A DNA stretch of 64,000 bases from Oscillospiraceae bacterium (GCA_021200565.1 JAJQGJ010000014.1:1-64000); one strand, 5' to 3'. Counted from the first letter of the stretch, positions 25,227-34,477 are shown. Numbers and translations are program-made. Notes: generated by a model not told the origin, from the sequence alone.

Positions 25227-26933
25227 ATGACACGAAAAAGAGTTTTAATCGGCATAGGTATTGCGGCAATTCTCATAAGCATTGTGAGCTTCGTTATTCT
25301 TAACCGAAACACGACGGGCGAAAAGACATTCTCATTCCAGTCGACATATCAGGGCGACGAGGTTACTTTGAAAGCGACCATCTGGGAGGATGAAGAAGCT
25401 GAGTATGCAGTTCTCATCTGCCCCGGCTACTCCTGCGACAGGCAGAAGTGGCGTCCGATTGCCAATCTTTTCACATCAAATGGCATGACCGTCATGAGCT
25501 TCGACTATTCCGGTCAGGGCGGATCAGGCGGCACCATCGGCTTTGACAATGCAAAAACCGACGACATCGCAGTTGAAATTGCCGACGCTATCGAGGTTTT
25601 GCACGAGAGAACCGGAATAGATTATGACCATATAATCTTAGTCGGGCACTCGATGGGCGGGCGTTCTATCCTCCGGCTTTTGCAGGATTACAACAATCCA
25701 GATGCCGTCACGACTGTTACCAAGCGCAATATTGAGAACGTCATTCTGATTGCTCCCGAGGTCAACTACTTTGCGAACGCTCAGGCAAGCCTTTTTGCAG
25801 GAACTACCGACGCTGAGGAAGAGCCCTGGGCTTCCTTTGACTCAAGCTTCATCAAGGGCACGAACGTCTATATCTACGGCTCCACTGCCGATGATATTGT
25901 CTCAGATAAAGATATTTTAGCAATATATGAGCACCTTGGCGGCGTCGACGTTCCCGAAAGCGGCACCTGGGAAGCGACTCAGGTCAACAGCTACGGAAGT
26001 AAAATCACTGTCGGCGTGACTTCGGGAGTCTTACACTCATATCAGATGTACTCGGCGAAGTTTGCGGAGTTTGTGAACGAGGCTGTCGAGGGTATAACCG
26101 GGACTGAATCGAGCTTCAATGCCGGTCTTATGAGGCTTGTTTACGTTGGCTGGTTCAGCGCACTTGTAGGAATCTTTACTCTCCTGCTCGGTCTGAATAT
26201 GGGCTCAAAGGTTACAACCGAGGGCGAAAGCCTGCCGGTGCTTGAAAGCCCGAAATCCTTCCTCACAAGAAAGCTTATCATGTGGATTCCGGGAATTCTG
26301 ATGGCGTTCCTCATCTGCTGCATATGCGTCGTGATGCCGTTCGGAAGCCCGATTATGAATATTCCATACATGTGCTTCATCGCAGGCTATGGTCTTGTGA
26401 TGCTCTTGGCATACAGAAAAGGCACTTTCAAGGGAACATCGGGAAAGCTCCCGAAGCCCACCTTCAAAACAAAATCCAACTGGAAAGAGAATCTTTGCTG
26501 CTTCGGAATCGTTGCGCTTTTGTGCATATTTGCATGGTATGTCCTGAGAGCTTCGATGTATCGGCTGATGCCGCTTAACTTCAGGCTCTTCTGGCTGATA
26601 TTCAATGGCGCCCTGATGGCTGTCGGCTACTATGTTTCCGGCGCTGAGCAGGATATGCTTGAAAATGCAGGTGCAAGCCGTGGCACGAGGTTCTTATACA
26701 GCCTGATTCAGTATGTTCCGCTGTTTCTGTTCGTACTGTTCTATCTCGTCATAAAGAGCTATTCCGGGCTTATCGGGCAGATTGTCAATGTAGTGCTCAT
26801 GTACATCCTCTGCATCCCGATTGGCACGTTTGTGAGACACCGCACCGGAAACCGCCTTATTGCCGCAATCCTGACGGCGGTTCTTTTCCAGCTTCTTATG
26901 ATTAACAGCGCAGCGCTTATTTCGATGTTCTGA
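25227..26933 (+). CDS. Membrane-bound alpha/beta hydrolase with C-terminal multi-pass domain
   Basis: A 568-residue two-part protein. One N-terminal membrane helix (LIGIGIAAILISIVSFVIL) is followed by an external alpha/beta hydrolase domain (residues 35-290) with nucleophile elbow VGHSMGGRS near 142 and FDYSGQGGSGG oxyanion region. Residues 300-565 contain about seven hydrophobic helices. The family occurs widely in Clostridia; the substrate is not known. Located 17 bases after the Met-sulfoxide reductase, likely same operon. Confidence 0.75.
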   Translation: MTRKRVLIGIGIAAILISIVSFVILNRNTTGEKTFSFQSTYQGDEVTLKATIWEDEEAEYAVLICPGYSCDRQKWRPIANLFTSNGMTVMSFDYSGQGGSGGTIGFDNAKTDDIAVEIADAIEVLHERTGIDYDHIILVGHSMGGRSILRLLQDYNNPDAVTTVTKRNIENVILIAPEVNYFANAQASLFAGTTDAEEEPWASFDSSFIKGTNVYIYGSTADDIVSDKDILAIYEHLGGVDVPESGTWEATQVNSYGSKITVGVTSGVLHSYQMYSAKFAEFVNEAVEGITGTESSFNAGLMRLVYVGWFSALVGIFTLLLGLNMGSKVTTEGESLPVLESPKSFLTRKLIMWIPGILMAFLICCICVVMPFGSPIMNIPYMCFIAGYGLVMLLAYRKGTFKGTSGKLPKPTFKTKSNWKENLCCFGIVALLCIFAWYVLRASMYRLMPLNFRLFWLIFNGALMAVGYYVSGAEQDMLENAGASRGTRFLYSLIQYVPLFLFVLFYLVIKSYSGLIGQIVNVVLMYILCIPIGTFVRHRTGNRLIAAILTAVLFQLLMINSAALISMF

Positions 26934-26980
26934 GCCATTGCGTAAGACAAATAACTTTAATACAAACGGAGGAAACAATC

Positions 26981-27505
26981 ATGAAAGAAACATTACAGGA
27001 TTTATTGACAAGGCGCAGCTGCCGCAAGTATCGCCCGGAGCAGATCAGCTCTGCCGAGCTTGATGCCATCTTGGAAGCTGGAACCTATGCGCCCACCGGC
27101 ATGGGCAAGCAGAGCCCGGTTATTGTCGCCGTTCAGAACAAGGCTGACCGTGACGAGCTTTCAAGCCTCAATGCCAAGGTCATGGGAAGAGACGGAATTG
27201 ATCCATTCTATGGAGCTCCGACGGTTGTCGTGGTTCTGGTTCCCGCAGGCTTCCCGACTGGTCGTGATGACGGAAACATGGTCATCGCAAACCTTCTTAA
27301 CGCCGCTCATGCTGTCGGCGTCGACTCCTGCTACATCTACAGAGCCCGTGAAGTGTTCGAGATGGACGAGGGCAAGGCTCTTCTCAAAAAATGGGGCATC
27401 GAAGGCGACTATGTCGGAGTTGGAAATGTGATCTTAGGTTACGGAGACGAAGGCGGAGTAAGAGAAGCAGCGGAGAGGAAGGCTGGATATATCGTTAAGG
27501 TTTGA
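26981..27505 (+). CDS. Nitroreductase family protein
   Basis: A 174-residue FMN enzyme. RRSCRKYRPEQIS near residue 11 and APTGMGKQSP near 37 bind FMN; IANLLNAAHAVGVDSCYI and a VGNVILGYGDE segment complete the compact nitroreductase fold. Preceded by GGAGG. Physiological substrate unknown. Confidence 0.85.
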   Translation: MKETLQDLLTRRSCRKYRPEQISSAELDAILEAGTYAPTGMGKQSPVIVAVQNKADRDELSSLNAKVMGRDGIDPFYGAPTVVVVLVPAGFPTGRDDGNMVIANLLNAAHAVGVDSCYIYRAREVFEMDEGKALLKKWGIEGDYVGVGNVILGYGDEGGVREAAERKAGYIVKV

Positions 27506-27515
27506 TTGCCAATTT

Positions 27516-27587
27516 TGTAGGGGCGGATATCATCCGCCCGAGCCCACGGGCTTGCACTACAACGGGCGGATAATATCCGCCCCTACA
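27516..27587. repeat. MITE-like inverted repeat, copy B
   Basis: 72 bases, same 25-base inverted ends as the 21992 element, different internal 20 bases (an ACGGGC centre). Ends 21 bases before the next gene. Confidence 0.8.
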
Positions 27588-27608
27588 TGAAAACCATAGG
27601 GGGTCAAT

Positions 27609-28412
27609 ATGAATCTGCCATTGATTTTAGCGTATCTGTTCTTCATCGGGTCGGTGCTCGGCTGGTGGATGGAGCTCCTGTTCAGGAGATTTTTCTCTAA
27701 AGCGAACCCGGAGCACAAGTGGATCAATCCGGGCTTCTGCACCGGTCCTTATCTGCCGCTTTACGGGACAGGGCTTTGCGTGCTCTATCTTCTGGCGTCT
27801 CTGGAGGATTATCTGCCGTTTGAAAGCGTCACCCTGACACGAATCGTTTTATTCGTTCTGATGGCTCTTATGATGACGGTTATCGAATTCATCGCCGGAT
27901 TTGTCTCTCTTAAAGTAAGCAAGGTTCGGCTCTGGGACTATTCCGAAGAATGGGGCAACATCATGGGCATCATCTGCCCGAGATTCTCGCTCTTCTGGGC
28001 AATCTTAGGCGGAGTTTACTACTTCCTCATCCACCCGTACATAAAGGAATCTCTGGCTTGGCTCAGCCGGAATCTTGCGTTCTCATTCTTCATCGGGCTA
28101 TTCTTCGGTGTGTTCATAGTGGACTTTGCGAACTCGGCGCAGCTCCTCGTCAAACTCAAGCACTTTGCAGAGGAGAATGAGGTTGTACTGAGGTACGAGA
28201 ACATCAAGGCGCAAATCAGAACCCGCAACGAGGAAATTCTCAAGCGTGCCAAGGGCAAGCAGCCCCGCAAGCGCCGCTACCAGTTCGTCCACCCCTTCGC
28301 CACCGACAAGCCGCTTAATGAAGTTCTGAAGGAATACATGGAGTCGCTCGAAGAACGGACAAACGAATTCAGAAAAAAGATCGATCCGAAAGAACGGAAG
28401 AAGCAGGATTGA
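27609..28412 (+). CDS. Putative ABC-transporter type IV membrane protein (PF06541-like)
   Basis: A 267-residue membrane protein: about six helices in residues 1-180 with the family opening ILAYLFFIGSVLGWWMELLFR and the GFCTGPYLPLYGTG loop. It ends in a soluble, basic tail with a PRKRRYQF segment and a coiled helix (EYMESLEERTNEFRKK). Despite the family name no ATPase partner is adjacent. Confidence 0.75.
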   Translation: MNLPLILAYLFFIGSVLGWWMELLFRRFFSKANPEHKWINPGFCTGPYLPLYGTGLCVLYLLASLEDYLPFESVTLTRIVLFVLMALMMTVIEFIAGFVSLKVSKVRLWDYSEEWGNIMGIICPRFSLFWAILGGVYYFLIHPYIKESLAWLSRNLAFSFFIGLFFGVFIVDFANSAQLLVKLKHFAEENEVVLRYENIKAQIRTRNEEILKRAKGKQPRKRRYQFVHPFATDKPLNEVLKEYMESLEERTNEFRKKIDPKERKKQD

Positions 28413-28418
28413 ATTTCA

Positions 28419-28450
28419 GAACCGCCTGAAAAAGGCGGTTTTCTTTTTTT
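28419..28450 (+). terminator. Terminator
   Basis: AACCGCCT GAAA AAGGCGGTT with TTCTTTTTTT. Confidence 0.8.
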
Positions 28451-28461
28451 GCAAATACCTA

Positions 28462-28523
28462 TTGACAAATACCCCGCCGGGGTATATAATACTCATAGAT
28501 AGAGAGATACCCTCTGGGGGTAT
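28462..28523 (+). promoter_or_regulatory. CsoR-controlled promoter with two operators
   Basis: TTGACA (28462), 17 bases, TATAAT (28485). The inverted repeat ATACCCCGCCGGGGTAT (28469-28485) fills the spacer and a second copy ATACCCTCTGGGGGTAT lies at 28507-28523. G/C-rich TACCCC-n-GGGGTA sites are those bound by copper sensors of the CsoR family. Confidence 0.8.
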
Positions 28524-28540
28524 TTTTATGAGGTGATATT

Positions 28541-28840
28541 ATGAGTAAAGAATGTTGCTGCGGGAAGACTACCGAGCGATCAGATGATGAATACAAAAAG
28601 CTTATGAACCGACTTAACCGGATTGAAGGGCAGATTCGTGGCATCAAAAAGATGCTCGAACGCTCGGCATACTGTCCGGACATTCTGACCCAGTCGGCAG
28701 CGGTTTCCTCCGCCATCAACTCATTCAACAAAGAGCTTCTGTCGAGCCACATCAGGCATTGTGTGGCACGTGACATCCGAAATGGTGACGATGAGACGAT
28801 TGAAGAGCTTGTCAAGACGATGCAGAAACTGATGAAATAG
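28541..28840 (+). CDS. csoR: Copper-sensing repressor, CsoR family
   Basis: A 99-residue all-helical repressor: RLNRIEGQIRGIKKML then YCPDILTQSAAVSSAI and LLSSHIRHCV supply the Cys-His-Cys Cu(I) ligands. An N-terminal CCCGK segment adds three more cysteines. It sits behind a promoter with two matching operators and immediately before copA, so copper relieves repression of both. Confidence 0.93.
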   Translation: MSKECCCGKTTERSDDEYKKLMNRLNRIEGQIRGIKKMLERSAYCPDILTQSAAVSSAINSFNKELLSSHIRHCVARDIRNGDDETIEELVKTMQKLMK

Positions 28841-28851
28841 GGGGATTTATT

Positions 28852-31371
28852 ATGGAACAATATAACGTTACCGGCATGAGCTGTGCGGCTTGCAGTGCTC
28901 GGGTGGAGAAAGCCGTGTCGAAGGTCGAGGGTGTCACCTCCTGCTCTGTGAGCCTCTTAACAAACTCCATGGGAGTTGAGGGCACAGCTTCGCCTTCCGA
29001 CATCATTTCGGCAGTCGAGAACGCCGGGTATGGTGCATCCCTCAAGGGTGCCGAGAAGGCAGCTGTGGCGAGCGAAGGCGAGATCGATTCGCTCAAGGAC
29101 ACCGAAACGCCTAAGCTGAAAAGGCGTCTTATCGCCTCTCTCGGGTTTCTGATTATCCTCTTGTACTTCTCGATGGGGCACATGATGTTCGGATTCCCGC
29201 TGCCGGGATTCTTCTCGGATAATCATGTCGCAATGGGGCTTGTTCAGCTGCTGCTGACTGTAGCCGTCATGGTAATTAACCAGAAATTCTTCATAAGCGG
29301 CTTCAAAGGGCTCATCCACAAGGCTCCGAATATGGACACACTGGTCGCTCTCGGATCAAGTGCTGCTTTCATCTATTCGACATATGCTCTTTTCATGATG
29401 ACCGACGCCCAGCTTAAAGGCGATATGGAAGCTGTCATGAAGTATATGAACGACTTCTACTTTGAGTCTGCGGCGATGATTCTCACGCTTATCACCATCG
29501 GAAAGATGCTCGAAGCACGCTCCAAAGGCAAGACAACCGACGCTCTCAAGGGGCTTATGAAACTTGCTCCGAAAACTGCAACTGTCCTCAAGAACGGCGT
29601 CGAGACTGAGGTCGAGATCCAGAAGGTCAATGTCGGCGATATATTTGTGGTTCGCCCGGGCGAAAGCATCCCGGTTGATGGGGTCATTATCGAGGGCTCG
29701 AGCGCCGTTAACGAATCGGCGTTGACCGGCGAAAGCATCCCTATAGACAAGGAAACCGGAGACGGGGTTTCTGCCGCCACTATCAACCAGTCCGGCTTCA
29801 TAAAGTGCCGGGCGACAAGAGTCGGAGAGGACACAACCCTCTCACAGATAATAAAAATGGTCGGCGACGCCGCAGCGACTAAGGCTCCAATAGCAAAAAT
29901 TGCAGATAAGGTTTCCGGAATCTTCGTCCCGACAGTCATCACGATTGCGGTTATCACCATTATAGTATGGCTTCTTGTCGGGCAGACGTTCAGCTACGCT
30001 CTGGCGAGGGGAATCTCGGTCTTAGTTATCAGCTGCCCTTGCGCTCTCGGGCTTGCAACGCCGGTTGCAATCATGGTCGGAAACGGCGTTGGTGCGAAGA
30101 ACGGAATTCTCTTCAAGACCGCCGAATCCCTTGAGCAGACCGGAAAGACCGAGACTGTCGTCCTCGACAAAACTGGAACCATCACCCAAGGTACTCCCAC
30201 GGTCACAGACATAATTCCGTGCAACGGCGTCAGCGAATCGGAACTGATTTCTCTTGCACTCTCCCTTGAAAAAGGCAGCGAGCACCCGCTTGCAAAAGCT
30301 ATCATGACATATGGTGAGGAGAACAGAATTGAAAGCTCCGATGTCACTGGCTTCCGGGCTCTTCCCGGAAACGGATTGACTGCGAATCTTGGTGGCGAAA
30401 CGCTCTATGGCGGAAGCTTCTCGTTTATCGGGACTGTGGCAAAGCTTCCGGACGGCACAGAAGCGACATTCAACCGGCTCGCAGGCGAAGGCAAGACTCC
30501 CCTCTTCTTCTCTAAATCCGGGAGATTAATAGGAATAATAGCTGTTGCGGATGTAATCAAGCCGGACAGTGCTCAAGCAATAAGCGAGCTCAAGGGCATG
30601 GGAATAAGGGTTGTCATGCTCACCGGCGACAACGAGCGGACTGCAAACGCCATCGGTTCTCAGGCAGGAGTTGACGAGGTTATTGCAGGAGTTCTCCCTG
30701 ACGGAAAAGAGAGCGTCATCCGCAGGCTCAAGGAATCCGGAAAGGTCGCAATGGTCGGCGACGGAATCAACGACGCTCCGGCTCTCACTCGTGCGGACAT
30801 TGGAATTGCCATCGGCGCAGGTGCCGACGTTGCAGTTGATGCTGCCGACGTCGTTCTCATGAAGAGCAGCCTTATGGACGTTCCGGCGGCAATCAGGCTC
30901 AGCCGGTCAACGCTCAGAAACATTCACGAAAACCTCTTCTGGGCGTTCTTCTACAATTCGATTGGCATTCCGCTTGCTGCGGGAGTGTATATAAACCTCT
31001 TCGGTTGGGAATTAAACCCGATGTTCGCAGCTGCAGCGATGAGCCTTTCGAGCTTCTGCGTCGTATCAAACGCCCTCCGGCTCAACTTCGCCGACATAAG
31101 ATCAGGTAAGCACGACAAACCAAGACATAAAAAAGCAAGTAGAAAGAAGGTGAAAAGTATGACAGTTACAATGAAAATCGAAGGCATGATGTGTGGTCAC
31201 TGCGAGGCAAGAGTCAAGAAAACCCTTGAGGCAATCCCGGGTGTTTCATCCGCTGAGGTCAGCCACACCGCAGGAACCGCAGTTGTAACCCTGAGCGCTC
31301 CTGTTGAGGACAGCGTTCTTAAGGAGGCTGTTGAGGCACAGGACTACAAGGTGGTCGGCATCAACAGGTAA
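28852..31371 (+). CDS. copA: Cu(I)-exporting P1B ATPase with C-terminal CopZ-like domain
   Basis: An 839-residue copper pump. N-terminal metal-binding domain GMSCAACSARVEKAV, eight membrane helices, SCPCALG membrane copper site near residue 394, phosphorylation motif DKTGT near 439, and MVGDGINDAPAL hinge. After the last helices a basic linker (KHDKPRHKKASRKKVKS) leads to a second metal-binding domain (GMMCGHCEARVKKTL) normally encoded as separate CopZ. A ribosome binding site and ATG inside the linker (31159) could also make that domain alone. Confidence 0.95.
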   Translation: MEQYNVTGMSCAACSARVEKAVSKVEGVTSCSVSLLTNSMGVEGTASPSDIISAVENAGYGASLKGAEKAAVASEGEIDSLKDTETPKLKRRLIASLGFLIILLYFSMGHMMFGFPLPGFFSDNHVAMGLVQLLLTVAVMVINQKFFISGFKGLIHKAPNMDTLVALGSSAAFIYSTYALFMMTDAQLKGDMEAVMKYMNDFYFESAAMILTLITIGKMLEARSKGKTTDALKGLMKLAPKTATVLKNGVETEVEIQKVNVGDIFVVRPGESIPVDGVIIEGSSAVNESALTGESIPIDKETGDGVSAATINQSGFIKCRATRVGEDTTLSQIIKMVGDAAATKAPIAKIADKVSGIFVPTVITIAVITIIVWLLVGQTFSYALARGISVLVISCPCALGLATPVAIMVGNGVGAKNGILFKTAESLEQTGKTETVVLDKTGTITQGTPTVTDIIPCNGVSESELISLALSLEKGSEHPLAKAIMTYGEENRIESSDVTGFRALPGNGLTANLGGETLYGGSFSFIGTVAKLPDGTEATFNRLAGEGKTPLFFSKSGRLIGIIAVADVIKPDSAQAISELKGMGIRVVMLTGDNERTANAIGSQAGVDEVIAGVLPDGKESVIRRLKESGKVAMVGDGINDAPALTRADIGIAIGAGADVAVDAADVVLMKSSLMDVPAAIRLSRSTLRNIHENLFWAFFYNSIGIPLAAGVYINLFGWELNPMFAAAAMSLSSFCVVSNALRLNFADIRSGKHDKPRHKKASRKKVKSMTVTMKIEGMMCGHCEARVKKTLEAIPGVSSAEVSHTAGTAVVTLSAPVEDSVLKEAVEAQDYKVVGINR
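31159..31371 (+). CDS. copZ: Internal CopZ-like copper chaperone start within copA
   Basis: Inside copA the sequence AGAAGGTGAAAAGT precedes an in-frame ATG; the resulting 70-residue product (MTVTMKIEGMMCGHCEARVK...) is a complete heavy-metal-associated domain with the GMMCGHC copper motif. Either the domain is only a fusion or both the fused and free forms are made, as E. coli copA achieves by frameshifting. Confidence 0.55.
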   Translation: MTVTMKIEGMMCGHCEARVKKTLEAIPGVSSAEVSHTAGTAVVTLSAPVEDSVLKEAVEAQDYKVVGINR

Positions 31372-31383
31372 GGCAAAGCGCTC

Positions 31384-31528
31384 GCCCTTCGGGTTCGCAC
31401 CCTCTCAGTCAGCTTCGCTGACAGCTCTCCCAGAGGGAGAGCCAAGAAATTGTTCTCTCAGAAATCTTGGCTCCCCCTTTGGGGGAGCTGTCGCCGTAAG
31501 GCGACTGAGGGGGCATCCCGCAGGGACG
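31384..31528. repeat. Palindromic MITE-like repeat, copy at 31.4 kb
   Basis: Inverted ends CACCCTCTCAGTC and GACTGAGGGGGC with inner CTCTCCCAGAGGGAGAG and CTCCCCCTTTGGGGGAG hairpins. Located between copA and an esterase gene. Confidence 0.75.
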
Positions 31529-31544
31529 TTTTTTTACAAACTTC

Positions 31545-31573
31545 TTGACATTTCACCTGAATAAAACTATACT
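31545..31573 (+). promoter_or_regulatory. Promoter of the esterase / ATP-grasp group
   Basis: TTGACA, 17-base spacer, TATACT, 37 bases before the first gene. Confidence 0.75.
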
Positions 31574-31609
31574 ATTATAAGCAACAAAAATCTCAAAGGG
31601 GAATTTGAT

Positions 31610-32362
31610 ATGGTTAAGGTTTGGGATATTACTATTCCTGAGCTTTCAGGAGACAAGACAAGGCGGGTTTACCTCTATCTTCCCGATTATTACGACGAGG
31701 ATGACCGGAGGTATCCGGTTATGTACATGTTTGACGGTCACAATGTCTTCTTCGACAGTGATGCTACATATGGCAAGTCATGGGGCATGAACAGCTACAT
31801 GAACTGGACCAAAACGCCGCTTATCATTGTGGCGGTTGAATGCAATCATGAAGGAAATTCTCGCTTGAGCGAGTACTCGCCTATCGACTTCGAGAATTCG
31901 ACTCTCGGAAAGATTGAGGGCAAGGGAAAAATTTATATGGACTGGCTGGTCTGGACGCTTAAGCCTATGATTGACCGTGAGTACCGCACACTTTCCGACA
32001 GAGAGCACACCCTCATTTGCGGCTCCTCAATGGGCGGACTGATGTCGCTTTATGCTGCGGTATGCTACAACAAAGTCTTCCAGCGTGCGGCGTGTCTCTC
32101 TCCAAGCTTATGGATCGACCAGGAAAAGGTCATGGATATGATAGCCTCGTCACGAGTCCGCAACGACACCTGCATCTATATGGACTACGGAAGCAAAGAG
32201 ATCTTCAACCACGATGACTCTCCCGAAGCGCTGATCTCCGTGTCACATGCGCTTCTGATGAAGAGGGTGAACCTGACGTTCAGAATTGTTCCGGGCGGTA
32301 CACATAGTGAAGCGTCGTGGGAGCAGCAAATTCCGATATTTATGGAGTGCCTTGGGCTTTAA
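31610..32362 (+). CDS. Esterase D-like alpha/beta hydrolase
   Basis: A 250-residue cytoplasmic hydrolase. YPVMYMFDGHNVFFD marks the IroE/esterase D group; nucleophile elbow ICGSSMGGLMSL near residue 140, acidic YGSKE region, and catalytic His in VPGGTHSEASW. It begins with GGGGAATTTGAT upstream. It is the first of three genes (two esterases, one ATP-grasp ligase) in the same direction. Confidence 0.82.
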   Translation: MVKVWDITIPELSGDKTRRVYLYLPDYYDEDDRRYPVMYMFDGHNVFFDSDATYGKSWGMNSYMNWTKTPLIIVAVECNHEGNSRLSEYSPIDFENSTLGKIEGKGKIYMDWLVWTLKPMIDREYRTLSDREHTLICGSSMGGLMSLYAAVCYNKVFQRAACLSPSLWIDQEKVMDMIASSRVRNDTCIYMDYGSKEIFNHDDSPEALISVSHALLMKRVNLTFRIVPGGTHSEASWEQQIPIFMECLGL

Positions 32363-32414
32363 TTTGCCGAAGGCAAATTAAAGAATTCGTAATTCGTAAT
32401 GCGTAATGCGTAAT
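32363..32414. repeat. Short repeat block with TAATTCG/TAATGCG tandem units
   Basis: A TTTGCC/GGCAAA hairpin, then tandem GTAATTC, GTAATTC, GTAATGC, GTAATGC and GTAATTA units between the two esterase genes. Confidence 0.6.
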
Positions 32415-32436
32415 TAAATTGAGAGGATACATCCTT

Positions 32437-33186
32437 ATGAATATAGAATACCACAAACATTACAGCAGTTATTTAAACCGTGACATGGAATTTAAGGTCT
32501 ATGGACATGCTGGGAAGCCGGTTATATTTATTCCTTGCCAGGGTGGAAGGTTCTTTGATTTTGAGAACTTCAAGATGGTCGATTACTGGGCGAAGTGGAT
32601 CGACGAGGGTCGGGTTACTGTTTACTCAGTCGATGTCGTCGACAATGAGACCTATGCCGCAAACGGCGACCCACGAGGCAGAATTGAGTGGCACGAGCAC
32701 TGGTACAACTACATGATAGAGGAGCTTGTCCCGACTGTTAAGCACTTAAGCGGCTTGAAGAACGGCTATGACCAGCCCATCATGACCTTCGGCTGCTCGA
32801 TGGGAGCAATGCATGCGGCGAACCTCTTCTTCAGACGTCCCGACATCTTCGACACCGTTTTCGCAATATCCGGGCTTTACGACTCAAAGCTCTTCTTCGG
32901 CGACTATATGGACGACATTCTATACCGCAACTCGCCTGTCAATTATCTTTCTGATATGCCGGCTGATCATCCGTATATTCAGATGTATAACGAGAGAAAG
33001 ATTCTCATCGTTGTAGGTCAGGGAGCATGGGAGGAGCCGCTTTTGGCGAGCACACGCTGGCTCGACGACGTCATGAGGCGCAAAGGCATCAACGGACGGG
33101 TTGAATACTGGGGCTATGACGTGGCGCACGACTGGTGCTGGTGGTATAAGATGGTGGAGACATACATTCCACAGCTACTTGGCTAA
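32437..33186 (+). CDS. Second esterase-family alpha/beta hydrolase
   Basis: A 249-residue protein with nucleophile elbow FGCSMGAMHAANLF near residue 115 and a late GYDVAHDWCWW segment that can supply the catalytic His. IFIPCQGGRFFDFENF forms the oxyanion region. Start MNIEYHKHYS follows GAGAGGATACATCC. It is distantly similar to the first esterase. Substrate unknown. Confidence 0.8.
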   Translation: MNIEYHKHYSSYLNRDMEFKVYGHAGKPVIFIPCQGGRFFDFENFKMVDYWAKWIDEGRVTVYSVDVVDNETYAANGDPRGRIEWHEHWYNYMIEELVPTVKHLSGLKNGYDQPIMTFGCSMGAMHAANLFFRRPDIFDTVFAISGLYDSKLFFGDYMDDILYRNSPVNYLSDMPADHPYIQMYNERKILIVVGQGAWEEPLLASTRWLDDVMRRKGINGRVEYWGYDVAHDWCWWYKMVETYIPQLLG

Positions 33187-33226
33187 AGCCAAGTAGCTGC
33201 TGAAGTTCGCCGTTGGCGAACTTCAA
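33182..33226. repeat. Hairpin at the end of esterase 2
   Basis: GCTACTTGGC/GCCAAGTAGC and GAAGTTCGCC/GGCGAACTTC palindromes; the first overlaps the last codons of the esterase gene. Confidence 0.6.
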
Positions 33227-33267
33227 ACCCTCATTTATATAGAATCGAAAGGATATGACGACTTAAA

Positions 33268-34464
33268 ATGCAAAACTTTATCTTTATTTCTCCGAACTTT
33301 CCGGTGACCTACTGGAAATTCTGCGCGGAGCTTAAGAACAATGGGCTGAGAGTCCTTGGAATCGGCGACTGCCCTTATGCAGAGCTCGATCAGCACCTTA
33401 GAGACAGCCTCGACGAGTACTACAAGGTCTCGACTCTTGAGAACTATGACGAGGTGTTCAAGGCAGTTGCCTTCTTCACCTACAAGTACGGCAAGATCGA
33501 CTGGCTCGAATCGAATAACGAGTACTGGCTCGAAAGGGATGCTCACCTCCGAACCGAGTTCAATATCACTTCAGGATTTAAAGACGACGACATTTCACAT
33601 GTCAAATATAAATCTCTGATGAAGGAATACTACAAGAAAGCCGGCGTTCCGACTGCCAGGTATCACGTTATCGACTCGATCGACGACGCAAGGGATTTCA
33701 TCGCAACTGTCGGCTATCCGGTCATCGTCAAGCCGGACAACGGAGTTGGTGCAAGCCATACATACCGCCTCAGCAGTGACGACGACCTCGCTTTCTTCTT
33801 CGAGCACAAGGACGACGAAGTCTACATCATGGAGGAGTTTGTCAATGGCTATGTCAGAACCTATGACGCCATCATCGACCAGAACGGCGAGCCGATCTTC
33901 GAGTCTGGAAACGTCACTCCCGAATCGCTCATGGACGTCGTCAACGAGGCAAGAAACACCATCTACTATATCGTTCCCCAGCTTCCGGACGAGCTTATAG
34001 ACATCGGAAGAAGAACTGTCAAGGCTTTCGGAGTTAAGGCAAGATTTATCCACCTTGAATACTTCGTCCTCAACGCCGACCAGGAGGGCTTGGGCAAGAA
34101 AGGCGACATCGTTGGCTTGGAGGTCAATATGCGTCCCTCAGGCGGCTACACTCCCGACATGTATGACTATGCCTATGAAACCGACGTCTACAAGCTCTGG
34201 GCGGATATGATCGCTTTCAACAAGCCGTCCTCCGACCCGTATAAGGTTCGCAAATTCTGCGCTTTCTGCGGCAGACGTGACGGCATGGAATTCAACCTGA
34301 ATCACGAAGCCATCATGGCAAAGTACGGTCCGAACATGAGAATGTGGGGAAGAATCCCCGACGCTCTCGCCGACGCCATGTCCAACCAGATGTACACCGC
34401 TGTCTTCGACACCGAGGAAGAGATGAACCGCTTCTTCTCGGATTTGCTCCAGGTCAAGGAATAA
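33268..34464 (+). CDS. ATP-grasp ligase of unknown substrate
   Basis: A 398-residue ATP-grasp enzyme. PreATP-grasp domain at residues 1-110; ATP-binding core with KYKSLMKEYYKKAGVPTARYHV, GYPVIVKPDNGVGASHTYRL (P-loop Lys) and VYIMEEFVNGYVRTYDAI; metal-binding GLEVNMRPSGG near 290. The fold joins a carboxylate to an amine or thiol. A cysteine-rich KFCAFCGRRDG segment follows. With two esterases it looks like a small unknown pathway. Confidence 0.82.
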   Translation: MQNFIFISPNFPVTYWKFCAELKNNGLRVLGIGDCPYAELDQHLRDSLDEYYKVSTLENYDEVFKAVAFFTYKYGKIDWLESNNEYWLERDAHLRTEFNITSGFKDDDISHVKYKSLMKEYYKKAGVPTARYHVIDSIDDARDFIATVGYPVIVKPDNGVGASHTYRLSSDDDLAFFFEHKDDEVYIMEEFVNGYVRTYDAIIDQNGEPIFESGNVTPESLMDVVNEARNTIYYIVPQLPDELIDIGRRTVKAFGVKARFIHLEYFVLNADQEGLGKKGDIVGLEVNMRPSGGYTPDMYDYAYETDVYKLWADMIAFNKPSSDPYKVRKFCAFCGRRDGMEFNLNHEAIMAKYGPNMRMWGRIPDALADAMSNQMYTAVFDTEEEMNRFFSDLLQVKE

Positions 34465-34477
34465 CAAGCCAAACAGT

